Positions 16,584 to 24,876 of a stretch of 64,000 nt of DNA are shown piece by piece (position 1 is the first letter of the stretch; each line of letters begins with the position of its first letter). The position numbers and the translations under genes are program-made. The notes under the pieces were generated by a model, which saw nothing but the letters and a program-made list of their open reading frames with translations, was not told the DNA's origin and made no database searches. This DNA is from Marinimicrobium locisalis (GTDB lineage: Bacteria; Pseudomonadota; Gammaproteobacteria; Pseudomonadales; Cellvibrionaceae), in NCBI RefSeq assembly GCF_039822625.1, contig NZ_JBDLLG010000004.1, positions 124,001 through 188,000 of the forward strand, written 5' to 3'.

Positions 16584-18615
16584 TGCGTGCGCTGCGGGGA
16601 GCGAACACATGGTAATGATGATCGGCCACCGGCGCAGACTCATCCGCCAACTGGGATTCGTAGTAGTACTCGATATCTCGATCCCGCTCATTCAAGAGGT
16701 TCAGTACATCCAGGGATATTTCAAAGCGCTCTGACAGGCGGTACCCTGTCCGCCAGTTAAGCATCGTGCTCGGTCCGGCTCGCTCCCCGCCATCCAGGGC
16801 GTAATCCGACAAGTGACGCAGCCGCCAATGGCTGAACCACCGCTCGGTGGGATTCCAATTGAGGCTAACCGTCGCCACCCCGTCAAGCGCACCGGGAACG
16901 TCACGGCGGCCTTCGACGGGCCGTTCAAATTGCGCTCGGGACCATGCGTACTCCAGATCCAAACGCCAGTTTTCGCCCAAGGGGAGATACGCCCCCAGCT
17001 CCACCCCCCGGCGGTCACTTCCCACATCGGTGTCTTCGGTCGTGCCCTCATCACCGACAAAAATCAGTTCCGAGTCTATTTCCAGCGCCCATAACGCGGC
17101 CGTCAAATTGAGACCGTCCGAAAATTGCCCGCGCCACCCAAGCTCGTAGCCCAATGTGTCCACCAGCGGATCGGCCGGCGACAACGTTTCGCCCGAGAGG
17201 GGATTCCGCTGCAGGGTTACCCCGCGGGCATCATTGCTATGAAATCCCTGACCGATGCTGACGTACAGTTCCTGCGTTTCATACAAGCGCTGTATCAGAG
17301 ACAGGGAGCCCGTCAGAATATCGTCGCTTTGTTCACCGCCGTTTTCCGCCAAGGTCCGAGGCTGCGCCGCGGCAAGTGGCGTCACATCAAAAGAGAAAAC
17401 ATCGTAGCGTGCTCCCGCCAGGGCAGAGAGCGAATCCGTCACGGCAAGGCGAGACTCCCAATATGCACTGTAGCTCGCCTCATTCACTCGATCAGAGCGA
17501 ATAGTGCTCAGGTATTCACGTTCACGACTGCGATTCAAACTGACTTCATCAATCGCATCAAACCGGCCCTGCAAGCCGAATGTCGTGCGCAGGTCCATGC
17601 CCGCCCATTGCGAAGAGTGACGGCGGGAGAGCTCACCGCCGTACACGCGGCGACGATCCACCTGCTGGAATTGATCCCCCGCAGGATCGGTAAAGTAAGT
17701 GAAGTTCGACCACAGCGACAGCTCATAATCAATCGCGTAGAGCCCGCCACGCCAAAGCGTTCCGCCCTCGGCGTCATGCTGAAACTGACCCGACAGGCTA
17801 TGGCGAGAGGATTCCCCGCCCAGTGTAGGATCGATAGAACCCAACTCACTGATGATGCCTTTCTCAACGGCTCGTTCAGGTATCTGATCCGCCGAATTCC
17901 ACTGGTTGTCGTACGCCATCAGGGTCACTTCATACTCCGTGGCCCCCGTATGCCAATGCTGCTTCAACCAAAGGTTTTTTTTCTCCACCGACTCATCCAC
18001 ATCGGTCCATGGCCCTTTGTAAGTCTGATACTCCAGGCCATAAAGCAGGTTACCCTGGGCCACGTCGGTATCCCCGGCAAGGAGGGTTCTGACATAGCCA
18101 TATTCTCCCACCGTTTGGGAAATGCGCGTGTCAGTCTCCGTTACCGAACGCATAACGGCTGAACCGGCGCCGGTAAAATCGCCGACATCAGAACGATAAG
18201 GGCCTTTTCTATAGTGGATACCCTCAATCAACTCTGGAATGACAAAGTTGAGATCAGTGTATCCCTGCCCATGGCCATGGGTGCGCATATTGACAGGCAT
18301 GCCATCCAGCTGTGTCGCGAAGTCCGTTCCATGGTCCAGATTGAATCCGCGCAGGAAGTACTGGTTGGCTTTCCCGCTGCCGCTGTGCTGGGTAGCCACC
18401 ATTCCCGGAACTGCTTCCAGCAGGTCCCCCACTCTCAAGCGCGGCCTGATCTTCAAGTCCTGCTGGTTGACGCTCCCTTCCGAAGCCGAAGCAACATGTC
18501 CCAATAAAGCACCAGTACGGCCGATCACAGTAATTTCTTCAATCTGAAGGGGGTCCGCTACCGCAGTCACGGGCAAGCATACCAACCAACAACACAAGGG
18601 TGTGGTCATCTTCAT
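16561..18615 (-). CDS. TonB-dependent outer-membrane receptor
   Basis: A 684-residue receptor with a signal peptide, a TonB box (EEITVIGR near residue 27), a plug domain (about 45-160, with PGMVATQHSGSGKANQYFLR) and a 22-strand-type barrel ending in an aromatic C-terminus (LEWYL). The plug has a His-rich loop (RTHGHGQG) and the C-terminus a DHHYHVF stretch, which may bind a metal complex. It is the last gene after the TPR and HupE-like genes, with 36 bp to the latter. That context suggests uptake of a metal or metal chelate, but the ligand is unknown. Confidence 0.86.
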   Translation of the reverse strand: MKMTTPLCCWLVCLPVTAVADPLQIEEITVIGRTGALLGHVASASEGSVNQQDLKIRPRLRVGDLLEAVPGMVATQHSGSGKANQYFLRGFNLDHGTDFATQLDGMPVNMRTHGHGQGYTDLNFVIPELIEGIHYRKGPYRSDVGDFTGAGSAVMRSVTETDTRISQTVGEYGYVRTLLAGDTDVAQGNLLYGLEYQTYKGPWTDVDESVEKKNLWLKQHWHTGATEYEVTLMAYDNQWNSADQIPERAVEKGIISELGSIDPTLGGESSRHSLSGQFQHDAEGGTLWRGGLYAIDYELSLWSNFTYFTDPAGDQFQQVDRRRVYGGELSRRHSSQWAGMDLRTTFGLQGRFDAIDEVSLNRSREREYLSTIRSDRVNEASYSAYWESRLAVTDSLSALAGARYDVFSFDVTPLAAAQPRTLAENGGEQSDDILTGSLSLIQRLYETQELYVSIGQGFHSNDARGVTLQRNPLSGETLSPADPLVDTLGYELGWRGQFSDGLNLTAALWALEIDSELIFVGDEGTTEDTDVGSDRRGVELGAYLPLGENWRLDLEYAWSRAQFERPVEGRRDVPGALDGVATVSLNWNPTERWFSHWRLRHLSDYALDGGERAGPSTMLNWRTGYRLSERFEISLDVLNLLNERDRDIEYYYESQLADESAPVADHHYHVFAPRSARITLEWYL

Positions 18616-18651
18616 GGTTGTTTGTCCTCAATCAAATTACGGTTCAAGGCG

Positions 18652-19773
18652 TCAAAGCCGTTCAAATACCCACAGAGCCGCCACGGCGGCCACCGACAAG
18701 GACAGCCCCGGCATCAAATATTTCGCATACCACCGATAGTGGCGAGCCGCCATCAGAACGGGAAGCAACAGCAACACAATCGACAGCTGCCCAATTTCCA
18801 CACCAAGATTGAAGGCCAAAACCGTAGGAACCGCTTGATCGGGGGGCACGCCGAGTTCACCGAGCACACCGGCAAAACCAAAACCGTGAATAAGACCGAA
18901 AAGAAAGGTAATCCCGAAAAGGCGTCGAATAACGGGGAACACATTATTCAGTGCGGCAAGCACGACAGATAACGCAATCACCACTTCCACCCATTGACTG
19001 GAGGGTGTCACCCACCCCAGAGCCGTCGCAGTCAAAGTCACCGAGTGGGCAAGTGTGAAGGCTGTAACCACCCAGAATGCATTAGCCACAACCCGCCGGT
19101 TGTTCGGTTCACGGTGCCAATGACCTCGCTCTCGCACCAATACGCAAGTCAACAGTAGCGCCAGAAGAAAGAGAATATGATCCAGGCCAACCCAAATATG
19201 AATGACCCCTTCCTTAACAAATTCGACAATTGTTTTAAAGACGCTGCCACCGGCATCGGCGATGGCGATCATCTGCCGCCCCTCGTCCATTACCCTGGTT
19301 TGCGCACTGCCTGGGGCATTTACGGCGTCACCCGCTTTGCGAAAGGTGACGATCAGCTTATGGTTGTTCTGCTGCTCAAAGAGCGCGCGGTAACTCAGAG
19401 TAAAATCACCGGCCAACGGACACTGTGCCCGGATTGGGATTACCAAGTAGCCTTCCTGAAAGTGTCGTTCCACCTCCCAACGCTGAGAGAATGCCAACTG
19501 ACATTCATGGTCCCCTCGAGCGAGTATTAAATGCTCCCTGACGTATTGCTCTACGCTGTCTGCCCGGTCGAGGACGTCTCCCCACCGAAGCTCGCCGTCA
19601 CCGTCGCGATCCAATGTCAGCGCTCGGTGCAGGTCATAAAAACGCGCCTGCCACTCCAGCGCCACCTGGCCGGTGGCATCTACCGACGCATTCAGATAAG
19701 CAGTGCTCAATTGATGAGCATTCGAGACACCGGAAAGCCCCGCGAGTATCAGTAGGCAAACAAAACGCTTCAT
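18652..19773 (-). CDS. HupE/UreJ-like membrane protein with N-terminal periplasmic domain
   Basis: A 373-residue protein with a signal peptide (to about residue 19), a periplasmic region of about 150 residues and then seven or so membrane helices (about 180-370). The membrane part has the HupE/UreJ-type histidine motifs HIWVGLDHILFLLAL, AHSVTLT and LIHGFGFAGVL. The periplasmic part carries DRDGDGELRWGD, an EF-hand-like loop. Simple HupE proteins move Ni2+ or Co2+; for this longer class the substrate is not established. Its start overlaps the stop of the TPR gene by 4 bp, so translation is coupled, and the TonB receptor follows. Confidence 0.8.
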   Translation of the reverse strand: MKRFVCLLILAGLSGVSNAHQLSTAYLNASVDATGQVALEWQARFYDLHRALTLDRDGDGELRWGDVLDRADSVEQYVREHLILARGDHECQLAFSQRWEVERHFQEGYLVIPIRAQCPLAGDFTLSYRALFEQQNNHKLIVTFRKAGDAVNAPGSAQTRVMDEGRQMIAIADAGGSVFKTIVEFVKEGVIHIWVGLDHILFLLALLLTCVLVRERGHWHREPNNRRVVANAFWVVTAFTLAHSVTLTATALGWVTPSSQWVEVVIALSVVLAALNNVFPVIRRLFGITFLFGLIHGFGFAGVLGELGVPPDQAVPTVLAFNLGVEIGQLSIVLLLLPVLMAARHYRWYAKYLMPGLSLSVAAVAALWVFERL

Positions 19774-20855
19774 TGCTCCTCCCCAGACTTTGATGTCTTC
19801 GCCGCCATTTTTCGGGCTTTAAGCAATAGCTTCCGGTCGGAATGCTCGCGCGCGCTCTGCCAGTTGAGTTTGGCCCAGTGCAAAGCCTTTTCAGGATCGG
19901 GGTCCAGCTGCAAGTAGTACCGCGCCACATCAGAGGCGTGTTCGACGTCCCGGCGCTGTACACGCAATGCCATCCGGGCCTTTACATACGCCTGCCACTC
20001 CTCCCCCACCAGCGACTGTTCGGCCAGCGCCAGTCGCAGGGCCAGGCTGTCATCAATGGCCGGCGCGGACGTCACGACCGGTTCGATCCGCTCCATCACC
20101 TTCTCTGGATGTGAGAGCACGAGCTGGGCGTCCGCCCATTGCAGCAGATAGCTCACGCTGGCCGCGTCGGACATTCCCCCGTCCAGCCAGTCTATGGCCT
20201 CCTGGGGTCTTCCGAGACGCGTCGCCATATCCGCCATTGTTTGACGGATCCAGGGCCCGCGCGCATCGCCCGGCAGGCTCTCCCGCTCCAGCAAGGCAAG
20301 CAACCCCTGATAGTTATCCAATATGGCCCCCTGATAGCTGGCCGCTTCGTGGGCACACACGCTCGCTGTCAGAAGGTCGGCGTTGCCAACCAACCTTATG
20401 CAGTGATTCCGAGCCTCTTTATAGGCACCTTTAACTAGATGAATACGGGCCGCCATCAACCGCCCCTGAACATGTACTGGATCGCTTTCAAATACTCTGT
20501 CCAAAGCGGACAACGCGCTATCGAAGCGATGGTGGTGTTGCTGTACATCTGCCCACAGAAGCCAGACGTCAATCCGTTCACTGTTGTTGCGAACCGGAAC
20601 CGACAGATGTCGCTGAGCTTGTTCATAAAGGTGGGCATACCCCGGTAATGCGGCACGATCGAGCATCTCTCGCACCTGCGAAATCATTTCACGCGGCTGC
20701 TCCTTCCAGTGTCGTTCCACAGCGCTATCGGGTCGATCATCATCAGGCTCCCAGCGAGCCACCACCCGGTCTGGCGACAAGGGAGCTCCCGCCTGAGCGA
20801 TACAACAGACTGTGAAAAACACACAAAACACGACGCTGTATTTCATTGCCATCAT
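19770..20855 (-). CDS. Exported TPR-repeat protein
   Basis: A 361-residue protein with a signal peptide (cleavage near AQAG, about residue 23) and several degenerate tetratricopeptide repeats from about 95 to 350. It is probably a periplasmic scaffold. The start lies among three in-frame ATGs (20855, 20852, 20846); the first is kept. It overlaps the HupE-like gene by 4 bp. A terminator for the preceding genes sits 22-48 bp upstream, so its promoter must be very close or it depends on readthrough. Confidence 0.72.
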   Translation of the reverse strand: MMAMKYSVVFCVFFTVCCIAQAGAPLSPDRVVARWEPDDDRPDSAVERHWKEQPREMISQVREMLDRAALPGYAHLYEQAQRHLSVPVRNNSERIDVWLLWADVQQHHHRFDSALSALDRVFESDPVHVQGRLMAARIHLVKGAYKEARNHCIRLVGNADLLTASVCAHEAASYQGAILDNYQGLLALLERESLPGDARGPWIRQTMADMATRLGRPQEAIDWLDGGMSDAASVSYLLQWADAQLVLSHPEKVMERIEPVVTSAPAIDDSLALRLALAEQSLVGEEWQAYVKARMALRVQRRDVEHASDVARYYLQLDPDPEKALHWAKLNWQSAREHSDRKLLLKARKMAAKTSKSGEEQ

Positions 20856-20876
20856 CCACTTTCAAGAACCCAAAAA

Positions 20877-20903
20877 GCGCGGCGGCCGTCCCGGCCACCG
20901 CGC
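20877..20903 (-). terminator. Terminator after the DUF4331 operon
   Basis: Arms 20877-20888 and 20892-20903 (12 bp, one mismatch, 3-nt loop) are followed on the minus strand by T5. It lies 9 bp past the stop of the cadherin-like lipoprotein gene. Confidence 0.7.
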
Positions 20904-20911
20904 GCTCGCTA

Positions 20912-21424
20912 TCACCGCATCAGGAGATCGTCGTACGCATTCGGCTCCGTCACGTCCTGATTAAACGATCGGCCGTTGACCGGTAAAGGCTCGTCCGTCG
21001 GCCTCTGCTCAAAAGCCTGCCGACTGTAGGTGCTAAACATCACCTCGAGTGGATCAATGGTGATATCCACCACCGCGACAGCGGAAGTGGCCTTTCCGTC
21101 CGACACCTCAAAGGTGAAGCTGTCAGTACCGGTCACGGTGGCGTTGGGCTGGTAGGCAAACATGCCAGCATCATCCAACGTCACGTTGCCGTTAACGGGC
21201 TCATCAACCAGAGCGAACGTCAAGGCATCGCCGTCGTCATCCATGCCTTTTAGCGCACCGGTCAGCTCGGTGTCGGCCCGCGTTGTAAAGCTGGCGTCAC
21301 TGGCCACGGGCGTGGCGTTGCGAACCGGCTTCATCGGAGGGGGGTCCGGATAATCGTTGTCATTACCACACCCCATCACCAACAGCGCGCAACTTGCTGC
21401 AATTAAATAATTTATTGATTTCAT
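20912..21424 (-). CDS. Lipoprotein with a cadherin/VCBS-like domain
   Basis: A 170-residue lipoprotein with lipobox LLVMGC (about 14-19). It has one bacterial cadherin-like Ig domain (about 35-128) showing DDDGDALTFALVDEPVNGNV and GTDSFTFEVSDG, the pattern of VCBS/tandem-95 repeats that bind Ca2+. The last 40 residues have no recognised fold. It is 10 bp downstream of the DUF4331 gene and surely co-transcribed. Role unknown; a surface or periplasmic partner of the DUF4331 protein is the simplest guess. Confidence 0.72.
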   Translation of the reverse strand: MKSINYLIAASCALLVMGCGNDNDYPDPPPMKPVRNATPVASDASFTTRADTELTGALKGMDDDGDALTFALVDEPVNGNVTLDDAGMFAYQPNATVTGTDSFTFEVSDGKATSAVAVVDITIDPLEVMFSTYSRQAFEQRPTDEPLPVNGRSFNQDVTEPNAYDDLLMR

Positions 21425-21434
21425 AGGGTTCTCC

Positions 21435-23024
21435 TTATTCAGAACCGGGGACGGGGTCCGCCAGGTAAGGGAACGAGATTTTCATCATGCTGGCATCCAC
21501 CGGAGCGCCATCTGTGAAGGCGACTTCACCCACATTGGCGTCCTCCTGCTGGCACAGCCCCAGATTCGTAGGCTCCCCGTTTACCGGAATCGGGTAGCAA
21601 AGCCGGCCCATTACCACTCGCAGAGCGATGTCAACCACGTCGTCACCGGGGCGTCGACCGTTCGGGAACCCGGCCAGGTCATCGCCCGCCACCCCAAAGG
21701 CAGACTGCGCAGACGCTGGTGTTGCGGCAATCCCCGTATTCAGACGCAAGACTTCTGAGGGCGTCACGGTCGCCAGCTGGTTCACTCCCTCAAAGCCGGT
21801 CAGGAACGCGGTCACCAGGTCAGTCCGGGGAAAGTTGGTGGGTGCCAGGGTTTCCATGTTGGTGCCCAGGGTCTGGTTGACAGCATCTTTGAACAGGATG
21901 TTGAGCAGCTCCGGCAGGCTCGGGTGGGTCACGTAATCAGCAAACTGTCCATCGTCCTTGGGCTCGGCACTGGAGAAACGATCTTTGTCTTTCAGGCCAA
22001 TCACCAGCTCGTTGACCAGCGGGTTACCAAGACGGGAAACCTGAGTCAAAGCACCACCGTTCACTTCGGTGTTATTAAAGCTGGCATCCGGGTTGAGGAT
22101 GCGAGCCTGCGGCAAGCTGGCGGTTGTCCAGGTTCCAATGGTCCCATTGCCCTCGCCGGTCAAGCAGCTTTTGGGGATTTCCAGCGCCAGAGAGGTAACA
22201 TTCTTTTGACGCAGGTCATCGTTCTCCATGCTTTGTGTGATGCCGCCCGGGAAACCTTCACCATCACCGGCCCCGCGCTCGCTGTCACCTTCAATGGGCA
22301 CATAGTTGACCAGGTCAAAAGTGTTACCCAGGTTAACGGCGAAGGGGTCCTTGCGTTGCCCGACGAAGACTCGACCATTCATTTCACAGTTGGGCAACGC
22401 CACTTCATGAATGAAGCTGTTGGCGTACTCGGCATAGGCTTCACGGGAGCTGAACGTTTTGGTGCCGATAAAGTCCAGCGGTTTTCCAAAGGTGGTGCCA
22501 CCCATGGTGGCGTTCTGAACATTCATCGCCGTACCGGTGCGACGATCGCCTTCCACGACGCTCAGTGCATAGGTTTCTATGAAGTTGGCCGCAGACTGAT
22601 CGCCGGCGGAAATGCCACCTACGTTTTTCAATGGTACGGCCACTTGCCGAGTATTGCCTTCCGGACCAACGGTCAGCGCAACACCGGTTTCATTGGGTAG
22701 GGATTGGTTAAAGCGAAACTGGTAGGTAAGGTCTTCAACCGCATCGCCGTTGTTGTCGATATGAATACTGTAGACGGCTGCGGGGTCCAGTGCAAAGTAG
22801 TTGGGACCACCATAAGCATCCTGCAACGGCACGTAGTTGGCAATCAAAGTTACATAGTCACCGCGACCATCCTCGTAACTGTTGAATGCGTAAAAGTCCG
22901 TGGAGTCCACGGTAGGCATGCGCGTGATGTTCGGCGCTTCCCGGTGGCTGGACGACATCGCCGTGGAGGCGACCATGCCGGTGCATAGCGCACCGATCAC
23001 GAGGGATAGAGTTTTGATTTTCAT
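21435..23024 (-). CDS. DUF4331 family exported protein
   Basis: A 529-residue secreted protein. After a signal peptide (cleavage near TAMS, about residue 23) comes the family hallmark SSHREAPNITRMPTVDSTDF. The rest is beta-rich with repeated segments (YFALDPAAVYSIHIDNNGDA, RVFVGQRKDPFAVNLGNTF). The DUF4331 family has no assigned biochemical activity known to me. It is the first gene of a two-gene operon with a cadherin-like lipoprotein. Its upstream region carries the same 27-bp motif as the ECF sigma gene promoter, so it is probably a main target of that sigma factor. Confidence 0.85.
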   Translation of the reverse strand: MKIKTLSLVIGALCTGMVASTAMSSSHREAPNITRMPTVDSTDFYAFNSYEDGRGDYVTLIANYVPLQDAYGGPNYFALDPAAVYSIHIDNNGDAVEDLTYQFRFNQSLPNETGVALTVGPEGNTRQVAVPLKNVGGISAGDQSAANFIETYALSVVEGDRRTGTAMNVQNATMGGTTFGKPLDFIGTKTFSSREAYAEYANSFIHEVALPNCEMNGRVFVGQRKDPFAVNLGNTFDLVNYVPIEGDSERGAGDGEGFPGGITQSMENDDLRQKNVTSLALEIPKSCLTGEGNGTIGTWTTASLPQARILNPDASFNNTEVNGGALTQVSRLGNPLVNELVIGLKDKDRFSSAEPKDDGQFADYVTHPSLPELLNILFKDAVNQTLGTNMETLAPTNFPRTDLVTAFLTGFEGVNQLATVTPSEVLRLNTGIAATPASAQSAFGVAGDDLAGFPNGRRPGDDVVDIALRVVMGRLCYPIPVNGEPTNLGLCQQEDANVGEVAFTDGAPVDASMMKISFPYLADPVPGSE

Positions 23025-23105
23025 AACCGTTTACTTCCTATTTTGGTGGTATGAATCGACAGACTGCTCGGAGAAACAACCAAACAGCCCGTCCTCATTA
23101 ACGCA

Positions 23106-23132
23106 AACGGCTCAAACGGCGTTTTGGATGCA
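23106..23132 (-). promoter_or_regulatory. Predicted ECF promoter of the DUF4331 operon
   Basis: On the minus strand: TGCATCCAAA-N5-GTTT-N3-CCGTT, 81 nt before the ATG. The same motif with the same spacing precedes the sigma gene itself (24581-24607). The CATCC and CCGTT parts resemble -35 and -10 elements of SigK-type sigma factors. Confidence 0.65.
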
Positions 23133-23221
23133 GCTTTTTTCAAGTTTCTGATAACGTTTTAGCAAGCTTTCCTGGGTTTCCATCGCCACAGGCAATAACA
23201 CCACTTTCGTCAGACCAAAAA

Positions 23222-23243
23222 AAAGCCCGCAAAAGCGGGCTTT
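23222..23243 (-). terminator. Terminator of the sigma/anti-sigma operon
   Basis: AAAGCCCGC and GCGGGCTTT (9-bp perfect stem, 4-nt loop), followed on the minus strand by further T. It lies 25 bp past the anti-sigma stop and insulates the DUF4331 promoter. Confidence 0.85.
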
Positions 23244-23267
23244 CCAGAGTGAAGCATGACTTATAGG

Positions 23268-23990
23268 TTACAAACTGACCGGCTTCGTCGTATAGAGCAC
23301 CGTTGTCGGCTGCCCGGTAGGTGAACCTCCCAGGGGCTCCAGACTCACCGCCAGCGCAGCCACCTCAACCCGATTCAGAAGCTCATTTCGCGGTAGTTCT
23401 GCCAGCCCCTGCTTTGGCAGTAAACCCAGTGACACAGGGTCCCGGCCGTCCGCAGCCACCAACCAAAGCTCGTAATCCCGATCCGCTCGGGGGTCCAACT
23501 GACCGGTGGCACGAACTCGGATTGCCGATTTCACGACTTCAATAAACCACAATGGCTCCGCATCTTCACTTTGCACGACAGCCAACTGTTGCGCACTTTC
23601 CGGATCAGTCATGCCCCCGGGCTGCCACACCAGCAGCACGGCCAAGACAATAGCGGCCGCTGTGGACACACCGGCAAGCCATTGCCAGGAGCGAGCCGGC
23701 TTTTTCGCGGGTCTGGAAGGCAGGGGCACGACGTCAGCCGAGCCGCTGTCTTGATCTCCCACCAGACCCAGGCGCACTTTGATACGCTCCCACACTTCGG
23801 GGCGGAGCGACTGTTCCGGCAGGGCCTCGCCCAAACCATTCAGTCCACGCTCCCAATACCAGACGGTTTTTCGCAGCGTCCGGTGCTCCATCATCAATTG
23901 TTGAAAACGTACCCTTGCCGGCCCCTGAAGGGTTCCGAGGACATATTCGGCCGCCAGGGCGTTGCGGCGCTCTTCCGTCAAATAATTCAT
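23268..23990 (-). CDS. Anti-sigma factor, RskA-like
   Basis: A 240-residue membrane-spanning regulator. The N-terminal cytoplasmic helical region (1-90) includes LAAEYVLGTLQGPARVRF, the usual anti-sigma-K start. A single transmembrane segment lies near 107-123, and a C-terminal extracytoplasmic RskA domain (about 135-240) follows, with YELWLVAADG and VSLGLLPKQG. No HxxxCxxC zinc motif is seen. It overlaps the sigma gene by 4 bp, which fits tight co-expression. It should hold the sigma factor inactive until an envelope signal arrives. Confidence 0.85.
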   Translation of the reverse strand: MNYLTEERRNALAAEYVLGTLQGPARVRFQQLMMEHRTLRKTVWYWERGLNGLGEALPEQSLRPEVWERIKVRLGLVGDQDSGSADVVPLPSRPAKKPARSWQWLAGVSTAAAIVLAVLLVWQPGGMTDPESAQQLAVVQSEDAEPLWFIEVVKSAIRVRATGQLDPRADRDYELWLVAADGRDPVSLGLLPKQGLAELPRNELLNRVEVAALAVSLEPLGGSPTGQPTTVLYTTKPVSL

Positions 23991-24532
23991 GCTTCAAGGC
24001 ACCTCTTCAAACGTTCCAACCCACGGCGAATCCAACTCTTCACCGACCCCAGTGGCGAAGCCAGCCGATGGCAGACTTCAAAATGCGTCATTCCCAAAAA
24101 ATAGGCGAGATGAATCGCGTGGCGCTGAGAGCCCTCCAGGTGATCCATACAATTATCAATGTCCGCCCTTTCGCGCTTTTGATAGAGATCAACCTCCGGT
24201 GAGTGGCCATCCTCTTGCGTGGGACTGTGCTCCTCGCCGGTCTCCCGCCGGCTCTTCGCGGCACGCAGCATGTCCAGAGCGCGATAGCGGGCAATGCTGA
24301 TCATCCATGAGAGAACAGAGCCTTTTTCTGACTGATACTCCCCGGCGTTATGCCAGATACGCACAAACGCCTCCTGAACCACGTCCTCCGCCCAGTCCGT
24401 GCGGTGGAGCATTTGCAGACTAACGGCATACAGCTTCCCCGCGGTTGCCCTATATAAATCGGCAAACGCCTCTTCATCGCCTTGCGCCGTCCGACTCAGC
24501 AGGGGCAAATAGGGGTTTGAAGACTCATCCAT
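23987..24532 (-). CDS. ECF RNA polymerase sigma factor, SigK-like
   Basis: A 181-residue extracytoplasmic-function sigma factor. Region 2 (about 20-90) includes DWAEDVVQEAFVRIWHNA and region 4 (about 125-178) includes YFLGMTHFEVCHRLASPLGS with VKSWIRRGLERLK. The ATG at 24532 is preferred; an ATG at 24547 is also in frame but lacks a Shine-Dalgarno. The gene overlaps the RskA-like anti-sigma gene. A motif shared with the DUF4331 promoter lies 48 nt upstream, so it is likely autoregulated. Confidence 0.88.
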   Translation of the reverse strand: MDESSNPYLPLLSRTAQGDEEAFADLYRATAGKLYAVSLQMLHRTDWAEDVVQEAFVRIWHNAGEYQSEKGSVLSWMISIARYRALDMLRAAKSRRETGEEHSPTQEDGHSPEVDLYQKRERADIDNCMDHLEGSQRHAIHLAYFLGMTHFEVCHRLASPLGSVKSWIRRGLERLKRCLEA

Positions 24533-24580
24533 AGTGTTAGCTCTCATTCGTTATTGATTAATAGACCACCTATGGGATAT

Positions 24581-24607
24581 AACGGGTGAAACCAAGATTT
24601 GGATGCA
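24581..24607 (-). promoter_or_regulatory. Predicted autoregulated ECF promoter
   Basis: Minus-strand TGCATCCAAA-N5-GTTT-N3-CCGTT, 27 bp long, the same length and order as at 23106-23132. The sigma start follows 33-48 nt downstream depending on which ATG is used. Confidence 0.65.
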
Positions 24608-24733
24608 ACCTATTCAATGTAGCCCCGGAGTGGAGAACAGACAAGGTGTAAGGAGGCGACGTCCGGTCAGAGAGACCGAACTTCCCGCATGGACCACTAG
24701 TCAGAGCTATAAAGGCGCTGATGGGCGTTTGAG

Positions 24734-24857
24734 GCCGCGCCCTTCGGGGCTTCCAGGGCTTCCCGATCTCGGCGTTGGCTTCCCTCGGCGGGACAACCAG
24801 CCCGACTTCGGAAAGCCGCCTTGACCTCGGAAAGCCCTGGAGGCCAGAGGCGGCTCG
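24734..24857. repeat. Nested palindrome between recJ and the sigma operon
   Basis: Outer arms GGCTTCCAGGGCTT (24748-24761) and AAAGCCCTGGAGGCC (24831-24845) pair nearly perfectly. Inner arms GGCGTTGGCTTCC and GGAAAGCCGCC also pair. It follows recJ on the minus strand and could act in termination. It differs from the 7.7/28 kb hairpin family. The remaining sequence 24608-24733 shows nothing recognisable. Confidence 0.5.
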
Positions 24858-24876
24858 GGATTGTTAGAGGTGCCCT

